DNA of 64,000 nt from an uncultured Acidobacteriia bacterium. Its GTDB lineage: Bacteria; Acidobacteriota; Terriglobia; Bryobacterales; Bryobacteraceae. How positions within the stretch are numbered: the first letter of the stretch is position 1; every line of letters begins with the position of its first letter. The notes below the pieces were generated by a model that searched no databases, had not been told where the DNA came from, and saw only the letters and a list, made by a program, of their open reading frames with translations. Below are positions 63,556-64,000 of this stretch, piece after piece. The DNA lies in the NCBI GenBank assembly GCA_903828455.1, contig CAIKMJ010000022.1, positions 160,688 through 224,687 of the forward strand. The letters run 5' to 3'. The translations under genes were made by a program, and so were the position numbers.

Positions 63556-64000
63556 GTGGCCACACCCAAACAAATTGCAGCCAATCGCGCCAACGCGCAA
63601 AAATCCACCGGCCCGACCACCGAAGCCGGCAAACTCGCCGTCAGCCAGAACGCGCGCACCCACGGACTCACCGGCCAAACCATCTGGCGCGCGTCCGCTC
63701 AGGACGAAGCCTACGACGCCTACTCCGCGGCCCTGCTCGCCGACCTCGCCCCCGCCACCGCCCTTGAGCTCGACTTCGCCCGCCGCATCGTCCACGACTC
63801 CTGGCGTCTCAACCGCGCCGGCGCCATCGACGACAATCTCGTCCACGACACCGTCACCGCCAACGAATCCGATTTTTCCGAAAGCCCCTACTCCCGCGCT
63901 CTCGACGAAGCCCGCGCCTACCGCGCCGAGGCCCATACCCTTCATCTGCTCACGCTTTACGAACAGCGCCTCCAGCGCGCCGTGCTGAAGAATATGGCCA
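63556..64000 (+). CDS. ANRANAQKSTGP-family conserved protein (3' end outside window)
   Basis: The frame starts at GTG 63556 (MATPKQIAANRANAQKSTGP) and stays open to the end of the window, at least 148 residues, so the gene is cut off. The start is followed by TTEAGKLAVSQNARTHGL, the hallmark of a protein family that is widespread, often in several copies, in acidobacteria and planctomycetes. The rest is Ala/Arg-rich and helical. An AAGGA sequence lies about 11 bases upstream. Function unknown. Confidence 0.82.
   Translation, partial: MATPKQIAANRANAQKSTGPTTEAGKLAVSQNARTHGLTGQTIWRASAQDEAYDAYSAALLADLAPATALELDFARRIVHDSWRLNRAGAIDDNLVHDTVTANESDFSESPYSRALDEARAYRAEAHTLHLLTLYEQRLQRAVLKNMA

Noticed and set aside
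63575..63988. Alternative plus-strand frame (Pro/Thr/Ser-rich)
   Set aside because: It overlaps the frame from GTG 63556, which has a clear family signature; this one is a shadow.
1..64000. CRISPR array, insertion sequence or prophage
   Set aside because: No regularly spaced repeats, transposase, integrase or phage structural genes were seen.

Overview
The window is GC-rich, densely coded bacterial DNA, most likely from an acidobacterium of the Solibacter/Bryobacter group. The clearest evidence is two large secreted proteins ending in the TIGR03437 (Solibacter C-terminal) domain, an Oar-like TonB-dependent receptor with an N-terminal carboxypeptidase-regulatory-like domain, and a terminal gene of the ANRANAQKSTGP family that is common in acidobacteria. 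No prophage, insertion sequence, rRNA operon or CRISPR array was seen. One tRNA gene, tRNA-Pro(GGG), is present.

Layout. 1-2570: end of an M3 oligopeptidase gene and a coupled ATPase. 2577-7754 (minus): a coupled run of a fused dehydroquinate dehydratase/shikimate dehydrogenase, a small exported protein, an amidase, YggX and a FAD oxidoreductase. 7827-9769: ATP-grasp ligase divergent from lexA. 9821-13670: tandem TMTC-like membrane/TPR proteins. 13962-19166: branched-chain amino acid operon (leader peptide and attenuator, ilvB, ilvN, ilvC, cimA). 19207-20380: a small accessory patch with an AT-richer orphan gene and a broken VapC toxin gene. 20390-22249: sirtuin, GluQRS, TfoX-like. 22256-30431 (minus): dnaE, an ABC ATPase and its MacA-like adaptor, accA, a ThiF/MoeB enzyme. 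30511-38215: BamA/TamA-like, SurA-like and TamB genes for outer-membrane assembly. 38299-45477 (minus): TonB-dependent receptor, glgC, pepA, smpB. 45706-49119: a GspD-like secretin with a cohesin-like tail and two GspG-like pseudopilins. 49228-57524: three large exported proteins, the last apparently highly expressed. 57761-61077: an exported protein, tRNA-Pro and a KdpE/KdpD-like two-component pair. 61139-64000: metF, a Tat-exported TIM-barrel protein, a broken MazF/PemK gene and the start of a lineage-specific gene.

The most informative non-coding signals are: (i) a valine-rich leader peptide followed by a perfect intrinsic terminator upstream of ilvB, i.e. ribosome-mediated attenuation; (ii) a repeated pattern of a TANNAT -10 element 7-9 bases before a start codon at several first-in-operon genes, which suggests leaderless mRNAs; (iii) an identical TTGCAT-17-TACACT promoter at the ilv operon and at the highly expressed secreted protein, the latter with a leader of about 290 nt. 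Two dead toxin genes (VapC-like and MazF-like) show past toxin-antitoxin traffic.

Functional links: ilvB-ilvN-ilvC-cimA can make valine precursors and start isoleucine synthesis from pyruvate without threonine; the BamA/TamA-SurA-TamB operon supports outer-membrane biogenesis that the receptor and secretin would need.
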